Source of the DNA: Aggregicoccus sp. 17bor-14
GTDB taxonomy: Bacteria > Myxococcota > Myxococcia > Myxococcales > Myxococcaceae
DNA: 64,000 nucleotides
NCBI RefSeq assembly: GCF_009659535.1
Contig: NZ_VJZZ01000004.1
Span: 248,001 to 312,000, forward strand
Direction: 5' to 3'
Shown here: positions 26,794-37,345 of the stretch, one piece after another
Layout: the number at the start of each line of letters is the position of its first letter
Numbering within the stretch: the first letter of the stretch is position 1
The notes under the pieces: model-generated
The model's input: the letters and a program-made list of their open reading frames with translations, nothing else
What the model was told of the DNA's origin: nothing
Database searches by the model: none
Translations under genes and position numbers: made by a program

Positions 26794-27723
26794 ATGAGGG
26801 TCCTGGTCACCGGCGCGGACGGCTTCGCGGGCCGCCACCTGTGCGCGCACCTGCGCGAGGCGGGCGACGAGGTGGTGGAGCTGCACGGCCCGCGCGCCGC
26901 GGAGCTGGGCAGCAGCGCGCGCCACGTCGACCTCACGCACGAGGCCGCGGTGCGCGACGCGGTGGACGAGACGCAGCCCGAGGGCGTCATCCACCTGGGC
27001 GCCTTCGGCTCCATCGTGAAGAGCCACGCGCACCCCGCGCGCGCGCTCGCCGTCAATGCGCTGGGCACCACGAACCTGCTCGCGGCCGTGCGCGACCGCT
27101 GCCCGCGAGCGCGCGTGCTGGTGGTCAGCTCCTGCGAGGTGTACGGCCCGCTGCCCGAGGGCGTGAGCGCCACCGAGGCGAGCCCCCTGCAGCCGGTGAG
27201 CCCCTTTGCCGCCTCGAAGGTCTCCGCCGAGCTGATGGCCGGCCTCTTCCACCGCAGCTACGGGCTCCACGTCCTGGTGGCGCGCCCCTTCAACCACCTG
27301 GGCGCGGGCCAGGAGCCCACCTTCGCCGTGCCCTCCTTCGCCGCGCAGCTGCGCGCCATCGCCCGCGGAGACCGCGAGCCGGTGCTGCGCGTGGGCAACC
27401 TGGACCCGGTGCGCGACTACACCCACGTCTGGGACATGGTCGCCGGCTACCGGCTGCTCTTGCGCGAGGGGCGCGCCGGGGAGACCTACAACCTGTGCAG
27501 CGGCGAGGGGCACACCTTGCGCAGCGTGCTCGACGAGATGCTCGCGCTCAGCGGGCTCTCGGTGCGCCTGGAGCTGGATCCCGCGCGCCTGCGGCCCGCG
27601 GAGATTCCGCGCCTGGTGGGCGTGGCGGAGCGCGCCCGGGCGCTGGGCTGGAGGCCGCAGCGCACCCTCACCGAGGCGCTCTCGGACGCGCTGGGCCGGC
27701 CCGTCGCGGTGGCCACGCCCTAG
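26794..27723 (+). CDS. NAD(P)-dependent sugar-nucleotide epimerase/reductase-like SDR (Tyr replaced by Phe)
   Basis: A 309-residue extended short-chain dehydrogenase resembling GDP-6-deoxy-4-keto-mannose reductase (Rmd) and GDP-mannose dehydratase. The Rossmann motif is LVTGADGFAGRHL; VVSSCEVYGPL carries the catalytic Ser. The YxxxK site reads SPFAASKV, so the usual Tyr is Phe138 with Lys142 kept. The nucleotide-sugar part has RPFNHLGAGQEP and VRDYTHVWDMV. The loss of Tyr may reduce or change activity. It opens a glycan-building locus, and its stop overlaps that of the convergent glycosyltransferase by four bases. Confidence 0.85.
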   Translation: MRVLVTGADGFAGRHLCAHLREAGDEVVELHGPRAAELGSSARHVDLTHEAAVRDAVDETQPEGVIHLGAFGSIVKSHAHPARALAVNALGTTNLLAAVRDRCPRARVLVVSSCEVYGPLPEGVSATEASPLQPVSPFAASKVSAELMAGLFHRSYGLHVLVARPFNHLGAGQEPTFAVPSFAAQLRAIARGDREPVLRVGNLDPVRDYTHVWDMVAGYRLLLREGRAGETYNLCSGEGHTLRSVLDEMLALSGLSVRLELDPARLRPAEIPRLVGVAERARALGWRPQRTLTEALSDALGRPVAVATP

Positions 27724-28847
27724 CCGCGCCCGGAGACGTCGCCGAGCACTTCCCGGTAGGCCTGCGCCGTGAGCTCCGCGGTGCGCGCCCAGGTGAAGGC
27801 GGCCGCCTGCGCGCGGCCCCGCTCGGCCCACGCCCGGCGCTCCTCCTTCGAGCGCAAGAGCCGCGCGAGCGCCGCGGCGAGCCCCTCCGCGTCGTCCGGG
27901 CGCACCGCGAGCGCGCCGTCCCCGCACACCTCGGGCAGGGCGCCCGCGTCCGAGACGATGGTGGGCACCCCCAGGCGCATCGCCTCGAGCGGCGGCAGCC
28001 CGAAGCCCTCCATGCGCGAGGGGAACACGAAGGCCGCGGCGCGGCGCATCAGCGCGTAGAAGGCGGGCGCCTCCTGGTAGCCGAGCGCGCGGATGTCGTG
28101 CCCCTCGCTCCTCATCCGCGCGATGCGGGCCTCGGCGTTGCCCGAGCCGAACCAGCGCTGCCCGGCGAGCACCAGCGGCGCCGGGCGGCCCGCGGCGCGC
28201 AGGCGCTCGAGCGCATCGAGCACCAGCCCCACGTTCTTGCGCACGTCCAGGGAGCCCGCGTACAGCACGTAGTCCTGCGGCAGCCCCAGCGCGTCGATGA
28301 AGCTCGCGGTGGGCTGCGCGGGCTCGCCCGCGTGCGCGTCCACGTGGTCCACGCCCAGGGGCGTCACCTGCGTCTTGCCGCGCGCGGCGGGGTAGCGCTC
28401 GAGCAGCTCGCGCTCGGTGTGGCGGCTGTTGCAGAGGATGCGGTCCGCGAGCCCCACGCTGTGGCCCAGCCACAGCCGGAACTGCCAGCGGAAGGGCGTG
28501 GACACGCTGTGGGGGAGCGTGAGCGGGATGAGGTCGTGCACCGTGAGCACGAGCCGCTTGCCCGGGGGCCTGCGCAGCGGGAGGTTGAAGTTGCCCAGGG
28601 CGTGGAAGAGCGGCGCGGGGCTCGCGCGCAGCTGCTGCGGCAGGCGTCCGAGCACCCAGGCGCTGCGCCCCAGCTCCCCGCGCGGCCCCTCTCCGGAGAC
28701 GCGGGCCCCGAGCCGCTCGAGCGCCACGCCGTGCGCCTCGAGCGCCCCGGCGAGGCAGCGGGTGTAGAGGCCGATGCCCGTGGTGGGCTCGTCCCAGAGG
28801 CTCGCGTCGAGCGCGACCGGCGGCAGGGAGGGCAGAGGCGGCTGCAC
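27720..28847 (-). CDS. Family 4 glycosyltransferase
   Basis: A 375-residue GT-B fold enzyme that moves a sugar from a nucleotide donor to a glycan acceptor. The N-terminal half has HDLIPLTLPHSVSTPFRW and the acceptor region LADRILCNSRHTERELL. The C-terminal half carries the donor motif FVFPSRMEGFGLPPLEAM, which includes the ExxxxxxxE signature of retaining GT4 enzymes. GSLDVRKNVGLVLDALERL is the usual mid-domain. It is on the opposite strand to the other locus genes and starts divergently from the tandem glycosyltransferase, suggesting a shared promoter region (28848-28894). The GTG start at 28847 is not firm. Confidence 0.88.
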   Translation of the reverse strand: MQPPLPSLPPVALDASLWDEPTTGIGLYTRCLAGALEAHGVALERLGARVSGEGPRGELGRSAWVLGRLPQQLRASPAPLFHALGNFNLPLRRPPGKRLVLTVHDLIPLTLPHSVSTPFRWQFRLWLGHSVGLADRILCNSRHTERELLERYPAARGKTQVTPLGVDHVDAHAGEPAQPTASFIDALGLPQDYVLYAGSLDVRKNVGLVLDALERLRAAGRPAPLVLAGQRWFGSGNAEARIARMRSEGHDIRALGYQEAPAFYALMRRAAAFVFPSRMEGFGLPPLEAMRLGVPTIVSDAGALPEVCGDGALAVRPDDAEGLAAALARLLRSKEERRAWAERGRAQAAAFTWARTAELTAQAYREVLGDVSGRG

Positions 28848-28894
28848 GAGCGCCTCATAGCACGCGCAGCGCCTGTGATACGCAGGCAGGCGCC

Positions 28895-31192
28895 ATGGCC
28901 GTCCACCAGCTCATCCCCAGCTTCGTGCCCGGAGACGCCTCGGCCCAGGCCGCGCTGCACCTGCAGCTGCTGCTGCGCCGGCTCGGCCACGCGGGCGGCC
29001 TGTACGCGGGGGAGGTGGCCTCCGGGTACGCCGCGCTCGCGCACCCCGCGCGCGCGCTGTCCCCTGCCCCGGAGGATTGGGTCCTCTACCACCATGGCAT
29101 CGGCTCGCCCCTGAGTGGGCAGCTGATGCACCTGCGCTGCCGCCGCGGCGTGGTCTTCCACAACATCAGCCCGCTGCGCTTCTACCGGGGCACGCGGCTC
29201 GCGGGAGAGCTCGCCGCGGGACGGGCCCAGCTCGCCGCGATGGCGCCCTTCGTGGAGGTGGCGCTGGGCGTCTCGGACTTCAATGCGCGGGAGCTGCGCG
29301 CTGCGGGCCATGCGCGCGTGCACACCGTGCCGCTCTTCGTGGAGCCGGAGCGCTTCGCGCGCGACGTCGCGGACCCGCGGCTGCTCGCGCGCCTCGCGCG
29401 CCCGGGGCTCACGCTGCTGGGCGTGAGCCGGGTGATGCCCCACAAGCGCGTGGAGGACCTGCTACGCCTGCATGCCGAGGTGCGCCAGCTGCGGCCCGAC
29501 GCGCGCCTGCTGCTCGTGGGCGGCTACGAGCCGGGCAGCCGCTACTTCCGGGCCCTGCAGCGACAGGCGCACGCGGCCGGGGGCGTGAGCTTCCTCGGGC
29601 GCCTCGGGCACGCGCAGCTGGTGGCCGCCTACCGCGCCGCGGACCTCTTCGTCTCCATGAGCGAGCACGAGGGCTTCGGCGTCCCGCTGGTGGAGGCGAT
29701 GGCCGCCGAGCTCCCGGTGCTCGCGTACGCGGCCGCCGCGGTGCCCGAGACGCTGGGCGGCGCGGGAGTGGCCTTCGACGAGAAGCGCTACGCGCTGCTC
29801 GCGGAGCTCGCGTGCGAGCTGGGCGAGAACGGCCCCCTGCGCGCGCGCGTGCTCGCCGGGCAGCAGCGCCGGCTGCGCGACTTCTCCGCGGACGCGGCCC
29901 AGGCGGCCCTGGTGCGCGCGCTGCCCGAGCTCTCCCAGCCCACCGCGCCCGCCTCCCCTCGCCCGAGGCGCAGGGCCGCCGCCGGTGCGCCTCGCCGGCC
30001 GCGCGTGGCGCTCGTGGTGCAGCGCTACGGCGAGGTGACGGGCGGCGCCGAGCGGCACGCGCAGCAGGTGGCCCAGCACCTGGCGCCGCACTGGGAGCTC
30101 ACCGTGCTCACCACCTGCGCGAAGGATCACCTCACGTGGGAGAACGAGTTCCCGCCGGGCCCGGATCGCGACGGCCGGGTGCGGGTGCTGCGCTTTCCCG
30201 TGGAGCGGGTGCGCCACATGCGCCCCTTCAACGCGCTCTCGCGCACGCTGTTCGCCCGTCCCCGCGCGCACGACCGGCTCACCGAGGAGCGCTGGCTCGC
30301 CGAGCAGGGCCCGGTGGCGCCGGGGCTCCTGCGCCACCTGGAAGCGGAGGGCGCGCGCTACGACGGCGTCCTCTTCTTCACCTACCTCTACGCGCCCACC
30401 GCCTGGGGTCTGCCCATGGTCGCGCGCCGCGCGCTGGTGGTGCCCACCGCGCACGACGAGCCCCCCTTGCGCTTCGGTGCCTTCCGCGACGTGTTCGAGC
30501 GCCCGCGCGCGCTCCTGTGCAACACGCCCGAGGAGCTGGCGCTCCTCTCCCGGCTCTACCCCGCGCACGCCCCCGCGCAGGTGGTGGGCGTGGGGGTGGA
30601 CCGGGTGCGCGGCAGCGCCCGGCGCTTTCGGCACAAGCACGGGCTGAGCCGCCCCTACCTGCTGTACGTGGGCCGCATCGAGGCCGGCAAGGGCATCCCC
30701 GAGCTGCTCGCGCACCACCGCCTGCTGCGCCGCCAGTACGCGGACGCGCCGGACCTGGTGCTCGCCGGGGCGCTGCACATGGAGCGCTCGCGGCTCACCG
30801 GCGAGGGCGTGCGCTACGTGGGCCGCGTGGAGGAGCAGGAGAAGCACGACGCGCTCGCCGGGGCGCTCGCCGTGGTGGTGCCCAGCCGCTACGAGAGCCT
30901 CTCGCTGCTGGTGCTGGAGGCGCTCTCGCACGCGACGCCCGTGCTGGTGAACGCCGGCTCCGAGGTGCTGGTGGGCCAGGTGCAGCGCAGCGGCGGCGGG
31001 CGCGCGTACGCGGACTACCCGGGCTTCGTCAGCGCCCTGCGCGAGGTGGGCGAGCAGCGCGAGGCGCTGGGACGCCGTGGCCGCGGCTTCGCGCAAGCGC
31101 ACACCTGGCCGAAGGTGGTGGCCGCCTACCGCCGCGAGCTTGCCCGCATCCTCGAGACCCCACTCGAGCCCCTGAAGGAGACACGCCAATGA
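28895..31192 (+). CDS. Two fused family 4 glycosyltransferases
   Basis: A 765-residue protein made of two complete GT-B units joined by an Arg/Pro/Ala-rich linker near residues 350-370. Unit one has YHHGIGSPLSG, LGVSRVMPHKRVEDLLRLHA and the donor site FVSMSEHEGFGVPLVEAMAA. Unit two restarts with VALVVQRYGEVTGGAERHA, then LLYVGRIEAGKGIPELLAHH and VVVPSRYESLSLLVLEAL. Both keep the ExxxxxxxE motif, so two successive sugar transfers by one chain are plausible. The ATGA overlap with the next gene indicates tight coupling. Donor and acceptor are unknown; the neighbouring SDR suggests deoxy-mannose-type sugars. Confidence 0.9.
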   Translation: MAVHQLIPSFVPGDASAQAALHLQLLLRRLGHAGGLYAGEVASGYAALAHPARALSPAPEDWVLYHHGIGSPLSGQLMHLRCRRGVVFHNISPLRFYRGTRLAGELAAGRAQLAAMAPFVEVALGVSDFNARELRAAGHARVHTVPLFVEPERFARDVADPRLLARLARPGLTLLGVSRVMPHKRVEDLLRLHAEVRQLRPDARLLLVGGYEPGSRYFRALQRQAHAAGGVSFLGRLGHAQLVAAYRAADLFVSMSEHEGFGVPLVEAMAAELPVLAYAAAAVPETLGGAGVAFDEKRYALLAELACELGENGPLRARVLAGQQRRLRDFSADAAQAALVRALPELSQPTAPASPRPRRRAAAGAPRRPRVALVVQRYGEVTGGAERHAQQVAQHLAPHWELTVLTTCAKDHLTWENEFPPGPDRDGRVRVLRFPVERVRHMRPFNALSRTLFARPRAHDRLTEERWLAEQGPVAPGLLRHLEAEGARYDGVLFFTYLYAPTAWGLPMVARRALVVPTAHDEPPLRFGAFRDVFERPRALLCNTPEELALLSRLYPAHAPAQVVGVGVDRVRGSARRFRHKHGLSRPYLLYVGRIEAGKGIPELLAHHRLLRRQYADAPDLVLAGALHMERSRLTGEGVRYVGRVEEQEKHDALAGALAVVVPSRYESLSLLVLEALSHATPVLVNAGSEVLVGQVQRSGGGRAYADYPGFVSALREVGEQREALGRRGRGFAQAHTWPKVVAAYRRELARILETPLEPLKETRQ

Positions 31193-31677
31193 AGCTCTTG
31201 GGACGCGACATCCCGGCGCGCGAGCTGCTCGCGCGCCTCGAGGAGCGGCTGCGCGAGCGCGGGCTGCCCACCAGTGAGCCCGTGGACCTGCCGGACGAGG
31301 GAGTGGAGCCGCGGGTGGACCCGCTCAGCCACAACCTGCGCGCGCTGGAGGAGAACGCAGACCCCACGCGCGCCCTGCCCCTGCACACCCACCGCGGCGG
31401 CGCCGGCCAGCTGGTGGTGGTGGCCAAGTGGGCCTTCCGCAAGGGCTGCCAGGTGCTGATCAACGAGACCCTGGAGCGCCAGAAGGTCTTCAACGGCCAC
31501 GTGCGCGACAGCTACGCCCAGCTGTCTGCCGAGGTGCTGCAGCTGCGCGAGGAGGTGGCGCGGCTGCGCGCGGCCGCGGCCGCCTCGCCGCCCCCGCCTC
31601 CCAAGGCCCCCAAGGCCTCCGCCGCGCCTACCCGCCGCCGCAAGACGCCCGGGCGCTCGCCCGTCAAGCGCTCGTAG
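31189..31677 (+). CDS. Glycan-locus accessory protein, coiled-coil
   Basis: A 162-residue protein translated from an ATG overlapping the preceding TGA. It has LLARLEERLRERGLPT, then WAFRKGCQVLINETLERQKVFNGHVRDSY-type sequence followed by a coiled-coil (QLSAEVLQLREEVARLRAAA) and a basic Pro/Lys-rich tail. From memory, a similar FRK...F.NE...Q..FN pattern occurs as an extension on many glycan-cluster methyltransferases and glycosyltransferases, where it may mediate assembly. It has no enzyme motif. Function is inferred from context only. Confidence 0.7.
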   Translation: MKLLGRDIPARELLARLEERLRERGLPTSEPVDLPDEGVEPRVDPLSHNLRALEENADPTRALPLHTHRGGAGQLVVVAKWAFRKGCQVLINETLERQKVFNGHVRDSYAQLSAEVLQLREEVARLRAAAAASPPPPPKAPKASAAPTRRRKTPGRSPVKRS

Positions 31678-31722
31678 TCTCCCCCGTGCGGCCCGCGGCA
31701 CGGGCGGCTAGCATGCCGCCGC

Positions 31723-32655
31723 ATGTCGCACGCCGCCGCCCTGCGCCCCCTGCCCCCGCCCGCCGCGCAGCCCTCCACCTGCTACCTGTGCGGTGGCGGC
31801 CGCCTCGCGCTGCGCTACCCGGCCCGGGGCGGCTCGCAGGCGCCGGACGCTTCGGCCTACAACTGCACGAGCTTCGGCCACCGCACCCATCCGCCCATCT
31901 GGGGCTGTGAGAGCTGCGGGCTGCAGTTCCAGTGGCCGCTGCGCGAGGCAGAGGAGCTGCTGGGCGCCTACCGCGACGTGGAGGACCCGCTCTACGTGGC
32001 GGAGCGCGACAACCGCTACCTCACCTTCCGCCGCGTGCTCCGGCACGTGGGCGCGCACGGCGAGGGCCAGCGCCTGCTCGACGTGGGCGCCTACTGCGGC
32101 TACTTCGTGGACGTGGCGCGCGAGGCCGGCTACGCGGCCGAGGGGCTGGAGCTCTCGCGGTGGGCCGCGGAGCAGGCGCGCAGCCTCGGGCTCACGGTGC
32201 ACGGCGAGACGCTCGCGCAGCGCGCCGCGCGCGGGGGCAGCTACGACGTGCTCACGCTCTGGGACGTGGTGGAGCACTTCGCCGATCCGCGCGAGGAGCT
32301 GCGCCAGGCCTTCCGGCTCGTGCGGCCCGGCGGGCGCATCTTCCTGTCCACCATCGATGCGGGCAGCCTCGTCGCGCGCCTGCTGGGCGCGCACTGGCCG
32401 TGGCTCATGGACATGCACCTCTTCTACTTCGACCGCACCACGCTCGGCGCGCTGCTCGAGGAGGTGGGCTTCCGGGTGACCCGCGCCGTCGACTACACGC
32501 ACATCGTGTCGTCCGGGTACCTGCTGCGAAAGGCGGGCGCCAGCTTCCCGTGGCTCGCGCCCCTCGCGCGCCTCGCCGGCAAGGTGGCGCCCGCGCGCCT
32601 GCCCATCCCCATCAGCCTGGGGGACAATATGTTGATCGAGGCCCGGCGCCCCTGA
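31723..32655 (+). CDS. SAM-dependent methyltransferase with N-terminal zinc knuckle
   Basis: A 310-residue class I methyltransferase. CYLCGG and WGCESCGLQF form a putative zinc site of the type found before sugar or lipid methyltransferases. The SAM motif is RLLDVGAYCGYFVDVAREAG; motif II acidic is AEGLELSRWAAEQAR, and YDVLTLWDVVEHFADP is the motif IV region. RPGGRIFLSTID completes the fold. It is probably a tailoring enzyme methylating a sugar of the locus. TAGCAT eight bases before the ATG could be a -10 of a leaderless promoter, though no clear -35 accompanies it. Confidence 0.88.
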   Translation: MSHAAALRPLPPPAAQPSTCYLCGGGRLALRYPARGGSQAPDASAYNCTSFGHRTHPPIWGCESCGLQFQWPLREAEELLGAYRDVEDPLYVAERDNRYLTFRRVLRHVGAHGEGQRLLDVGAYCGYFVDVAREAGYAAEGLELSRWAAEQARSLGLTVHGETLAQRAARGGSYDVLTLWDVVEHFADPREELRQAFRLVRPGGRIFLSTIDAGSLVARLLGAHWPWLMDMHLFYFDRTTLGALLEEVGFRVTRAVDYTHIVSSGYLLRKAGASFPWLAPLARLAGKVAPARLPIPISLGDNMLIEARRP

Positions 32656-32669
32656 GGCACACTGCCCGC

Positions 32670-34643
32670 GTGCCCTCCGCTCCCGTCGGCGCGCGCGCCG
32701 CGCCCCCGCAGGACCCGTCCTCGCCGCAGCCCCTGCCGCCCTCCGCGCCGCGGCGCACCCGCGTGCTCGCGCTGCTCACGCACGCGGGGGTCCTCGCGCT
32801 GAGCACGGCACTCGGGGTGTGGCACACCTGGCCGCTCGCGCTGACGCTGCGGGGCGGGTGGATCGCGGGGCACCTGGACGATCCCTGGATGAACGCCTGG
32901 CACCTGTGGTGGATGCGCCGGGCGCTGTGGAGCACGCCGCACAATCCCTTCGAGACTCCGCTGCTGCACTGGCCGCTGGGCGCGCAGATGTACTGGCACA
33001 CCCTGGCGCCGGCGAAGACGGCGTGGGGCGTGCTGCTCCTGCCGTGGCTTCCGCCCGAGGGGGCGCACAACGTCGTCATCCTCGGCACGTTCACGCTCAC
33101 CGGCTACACCGCGTGGCTGCTGATGCGCAGCGTGCTCGCGCGCGCCGGCACCTCCGGCGCGCTGGGCGCGGTGGCCGCGTTCGCCGGGGCCTGCGTCTTC
33201 AACCTCTCGCGCTACCACCTCACGCACGCCGTGGCGCACGTGAACCTGGCCTCGCTCGAGGGCCTCCCGCTCTCCCTCTTCTTCTTCCTGCGCTGGCTGG
33301 ACGGCGGCCGGCGGCGCGACCTCGCGGGCCTGGGGCTCTCGGCGCTGTACCTCGCCCTGTGCGACTACTACTACCTCGTCTACGTGGCGCTCTTCTGCGC
33401 GGCGTGGCTCGTGGCCCAGCGCTGGCGCGAGGGAGGCCTGCTCGCGCGCGGAGCGTGGAGGAGCCCCACGCTGCGCCGGGGCGCGGCGGCCGCGGTGGTG
33501 GCAGGCCTGTGCACGGCGCCCATCGTCCTCGCGCTGCTCGCGCACGCCTTCCCCCCGCCCACGTCCCCGCACCACGGTGACTCGGACTACTACGCGGACC
33601 TGCTGGGCTTCGTGCTCCCCGACCGCGCCTCCGCGCTGTTCGCCACCCTGTCCTCCGAGCTGCAGCAGCAGGTGCTGCGGCTGCCGGGCAACATGGAGGA
33701 GAACGGCTACTTCTTCGGGTGGGTCACGCTCGCGATCGCCGTGCTCGCGCTGCGGCGGCGCGCGCCGGACGCCGCGCGCTGGGCAGGCATCGGCGGAGGC
33801 TTCGTGCTGCTGTCGCTGGGCACCTGTCTCTCGGTCGGCGGCGAGACGCGGCTGCCGGTGGCGCCGCTGCTGGTCGCGGCGATGCTCGTCGTCACGCTGC
33901 TGCGGCCGTGGCGCGCGGGCGGCCCCGCGCGCGACCTCTACGTCCTGGGCCTGCTCGTCGCCGCCGCCTGCCTGCTCTCACCGCCCACGGCCTTCGGCCG
34001 CGCCTGGAGCGTGGAGCTGCCCCTGCCCTACCCCCTCTTCAAGCAGGTGGTGCCCTTCTTCAGCCGCGGCGGCATGCCGGTGCGGCTCGCGCTGATGGGC
34101 ACGCTGAGCCTGGGCGTGCTCGTCGCCTTCGCCGCGGCGCAGCTCGGCGCGTGGGCGGCGCGCGAGGGGCGCTCGGCGCCGCTGGGGCTCGCCTGCGCGG
34201 GCGCGGTGGCGCTGGTGCCCACGCTCGAGTACCGCTCCGCCCCCTTCCCGCTCACGCAGCTGCCGCCGCGCAGCGCCATCTTCGACCGCATCCGGGCGGA
34301 GCCGCCGGACGTGGCGGTGTTCGTGGACGGGCACCCCATTTCGCAGTTCGAGCAGGTGTGGCACGAGCACCCCATCTCCGCCGCGCGCCTCTCGCGCGTG
34401 CCGGTGCCCGAGGCGGAGCTCGTGCAGTCGCGCCTCTACCGCGCGCTGCAGGACCTGCGCGAGCTGGACGGGCCCGTCTCCCCGGAGGAGCAGGCCCGGA
34501 TGCGCGGCTTCCTGCGCGAGCACCACTTCCGCTACTACGTCACGCACTACGGTGACCCGCGGCTGCAGCGCTTCGTCACCGAGGTGCTCGGCGGCACGCA
34601 GGTGTACCGGGACGCCTACGTGCTCGCCTACACCTTCGACTGA
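32670..34643 (+). CDS. Polytopic membrane protein, glycosyltransferase-C-like
   Basis: A 657-residue inner-membrane protein from GTG 32670, 14 bases after the methyltransferase. About ten to twelve hydrophobic helices (VLALLTHAGVLALSTALGVW, LGAVAAFAGACVFNLSRYHL, CDYYYLVYVALFCAAWLVAQ). The first loop GGWIAGHLDDPWMNAWHLWW has paired Asp residues, as in GT-C enzymes that use lipid-linked donors. The C-terminal soluble part is about 120 residues. Family assignment is by layout rather than a close motif. It could build or modify a membrane-linked glycan. It ends 9 bases before the convergent acyl-CoA dehydrogenase gene. Confidence 0.7.
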   Translation: MPSAPVGARAAPPQDPSSPQPLPPSAPRRTRVLALLTHAGVLALSTALGVWHTWPLALTLRGGWIAGHLDDPWMNAWHLWWMRRALWSTPHNPFETPLLHWPLGAQMYWHTLAPAKTAWGVLLLPWLPPEGAHNVVILGTFTLTGYTAWLLMRSVLARAGTSGALGAVAAFAGACVFNLSRYHLTHAVAHVNLASLEGLPLSLFFFLRWLDGGRRRDLAGLGLSALYLALCDYYYLVYVALFCAAWLVAQRWREGGLLARGAWRSPTLRRGAAAAVVAGLCTAPIVLALLAHAFPPPTSPHHGDSDYYADLLGFVLPDRASALFATLSSELQQQVLRLPGNMEENGYFFGWVTLAIAVLALRRRAPDAARWAGIGGGFVLLSLGTCLSVGGETRLPVAPLLVAAMLVVTLLRPWRAGGPARDLYVLGLLVAAACLLSPPTAFGRAWSVELPLPYPLFKQVVPFFSRGGMPVRLALMGTLSLGVLVAFAAAQLGAWAAREGRSAPLGLACAGAVALVPTLEYRSAPFPLTQLPPRSAIFDRIRAEPPDVAVFVDGHPISQFEQVWHEHPISAARLSRVPVPEAELVQSRLYRALQDLRELDGPVSPEEQARMRGFLREHHFRYYVTHYGDPRLQRFVTEVLGGTQVYRDAYVLAYTFD

Positions 34644-34652
34644 GGCGGGGCT

Positions 34653-35795
<1,143 letters not shown>

Positions 35796-36004
35796 GGTCT
35801 GTGCACTCCTCTGCGGGGTACGGGTGGGGCGTTACGACGCACTGCGCTGTCGCCGCATCCTGCCCAGTCCCCCCGCCGGGGGGAACCGGGAAGGTGGCCG
35901 CCTACACCGGCGCCTGACCCGGGGACCCGGGCCGCCTGCCCGCCGGGCTGTTATCGTGGCCTGCGGGGTGAGAGTCCCCGCGGGTGGCCCCCGCCCCCAC
36001 GCGC

Positions 36005-37345
36005 ATGAGTCCCCCCTCCCCTCCCTCGCCTCCGGGCGCCTCCCTCGCCGAGCGCCTCGCGCGCGTGCCCTCCCTGCACCTGCAGGACGCGCAGGGCCGC
36101 CCCGTGCGCGACCCGCGCGAGCAGGCCCGGGCGCTCGCGCGCAGCTTGCGCGAAGCGGGCCTCGAGCCCGGTGACCGGCTCGCGGTGCAGCTGCCCAACG
36201 GGCCCGCCTTCGTCACGGCGCTGCTCGCGTGCGCCGAAGGGGGCCTCACCTTCGTGCCGCTCCCGCTCGCGTTGGAGGGCGCCGCGCTGCAGGGGCGGCT
36301 GCAGGCCGCGGGCGCGGCGGCGCTGCTGGGCGAGCGGGGGCTGCAGGTGTCGCCTCAGAGCCCGGTCACACCCATGCAGGGCGAGCCCCCCGCGGTCATC
36401 CTCTTCACCAGTGGCAGCGAGGGCGTGGGGCGCCCGGTGGCGCTGGGTGGGCGCGCGCTCTTGCACGTGGTGGACACGCACCGGCCGCTGCTCGGCGTGG
36501 ACGCCTCCACCCGCATCACGGGCTACCTGTCCTGGAGCCATGCCTTCGGCTTCACGCTGGAGCTGCTGCTCGGGCTGCTCGCGGGAGCGCAGCTGCGCTC
36601 GGTGCCCGCGGCGGACTTTCCCGCGGCCCTCACGGAGGCGCCTGCGGACTTCCTGCTCACCGTGCCGCGCATGCTGGAGCGGCTGGAGGTGGGCGCGCTG
36701 CGCTCGCTGCAGGGCGGCATCGTGGGCGGAGCGCCCGTGCGCGGGGCGCTGCGCGAGCGGCTCGTGGGCAGCCGGCTGCGCGTGGGCTACGGGCAGACGG
36801 AGTGCGCCCCGGGTGCGACGCTCGGCGAGCCGGGGGAGTGGGAGCTGGACGACTTCCTCGGCCGGCCCGTGGGCTGCGAGCTGCGGCTGGACGCGCCCGG
36901 CGAGCTGGGGCTGCGCGAGCTGCTGCTGCGCGGAGACAACCTCGCGCTGGGGTACCTCGTCGATGGAGCGCTGCAGCCCATGGTGCGCCCGGACGGCTGG
37001 CGCGCCCTCGGCGACCTCGGGCGCGCGGCGCATGGCGGCTACGTCTTCGAGGGGCGGCGCGACGAGCTCTTCAAGCTGGACAACGGGCGCATGGTGAACC
37101 CCGCGCCGCTCGAGGCTCCCTTCGGCGGGCGCATCCTGCTGGTGGGCGCGGGGCGCGAGCGGGTGCAGCCGCTCGCGCGCGGCGAGGAGCCCGCGCGCTT
37201 CGAGCTGCCCGTGCCCCACCTCCCCCCGCGCCTCATGCCCGAGGCGTTCTGGAACGCCTGCACCACCCCGAGCGGCAAGGTGTCGCGCCGGCGCGCGCAG
37301 CAGCTGTTCGAGCAGATGACCGAGCAGTCCTTCGAGGAGTCATGA
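36005..37345 (+). CDS. AMP-forming acyl/aryl ligase-like (ANL) enzyme
   Basis: A 446-residue member of the acyl-CoA synthetase/adenylation superfamily, shorter than the usual 500-550. The P-loop is ILFTSGSEGVGRPV, with Arg instead of the usual Lys. YGQTECAPGA corresponds to the adenine-binding A5 motif, GWRALGDLG and GYVFEGRRDELFKLDNGRMV to A7/A8, and CTTPSGKVSRRRA to the catalytic Lys region. It may adenylate a small aryl acid. The stop overlaps the start of the ammonia-lyase gene (ATGA), so the two are translationally coupled. A coumarate-like substrate made by the neighbour is a reasonable guess. GTG at 35984 is an alternative start. Confidence 0.8.
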   Translation: MSPPSPPSPPGASLAERLARVPSLHLQDAQGRPVRDPREQARALARSLREAGLEPGDRLAVQLPNGPAFVTALLACAEGGLTFVPLPLALEGAALQGRLQAAGAAALLGERGLQVSPQSPVTPMQGEPPAVILFTSGSEGVGRPVALGGRALLHVVDTHRPLLGVDASTRITGYLSWSHAFGFTLELLLGLLAGAQLRSVPAADFPAALTEAPADFLLTVPRMLERLEVGALRSLQGGIVGGAPVRGALRERLVGSRLRVGYGQTECAPGATLGEPGEWELDDFLGRPVGCELRLDAPGELGLRELLLRGDNLALGYLVDGALQPMVRPDGWRALGDLGRAAHGGYVFEGRRDELFKLDNGRMVNPAPLEAPFGGRILLVGAGRERVQPLARGEEPARFELPVPHLPPRLMPEAFWNACTTPSGKVSRRRAQQLFEQMTEQSFEES

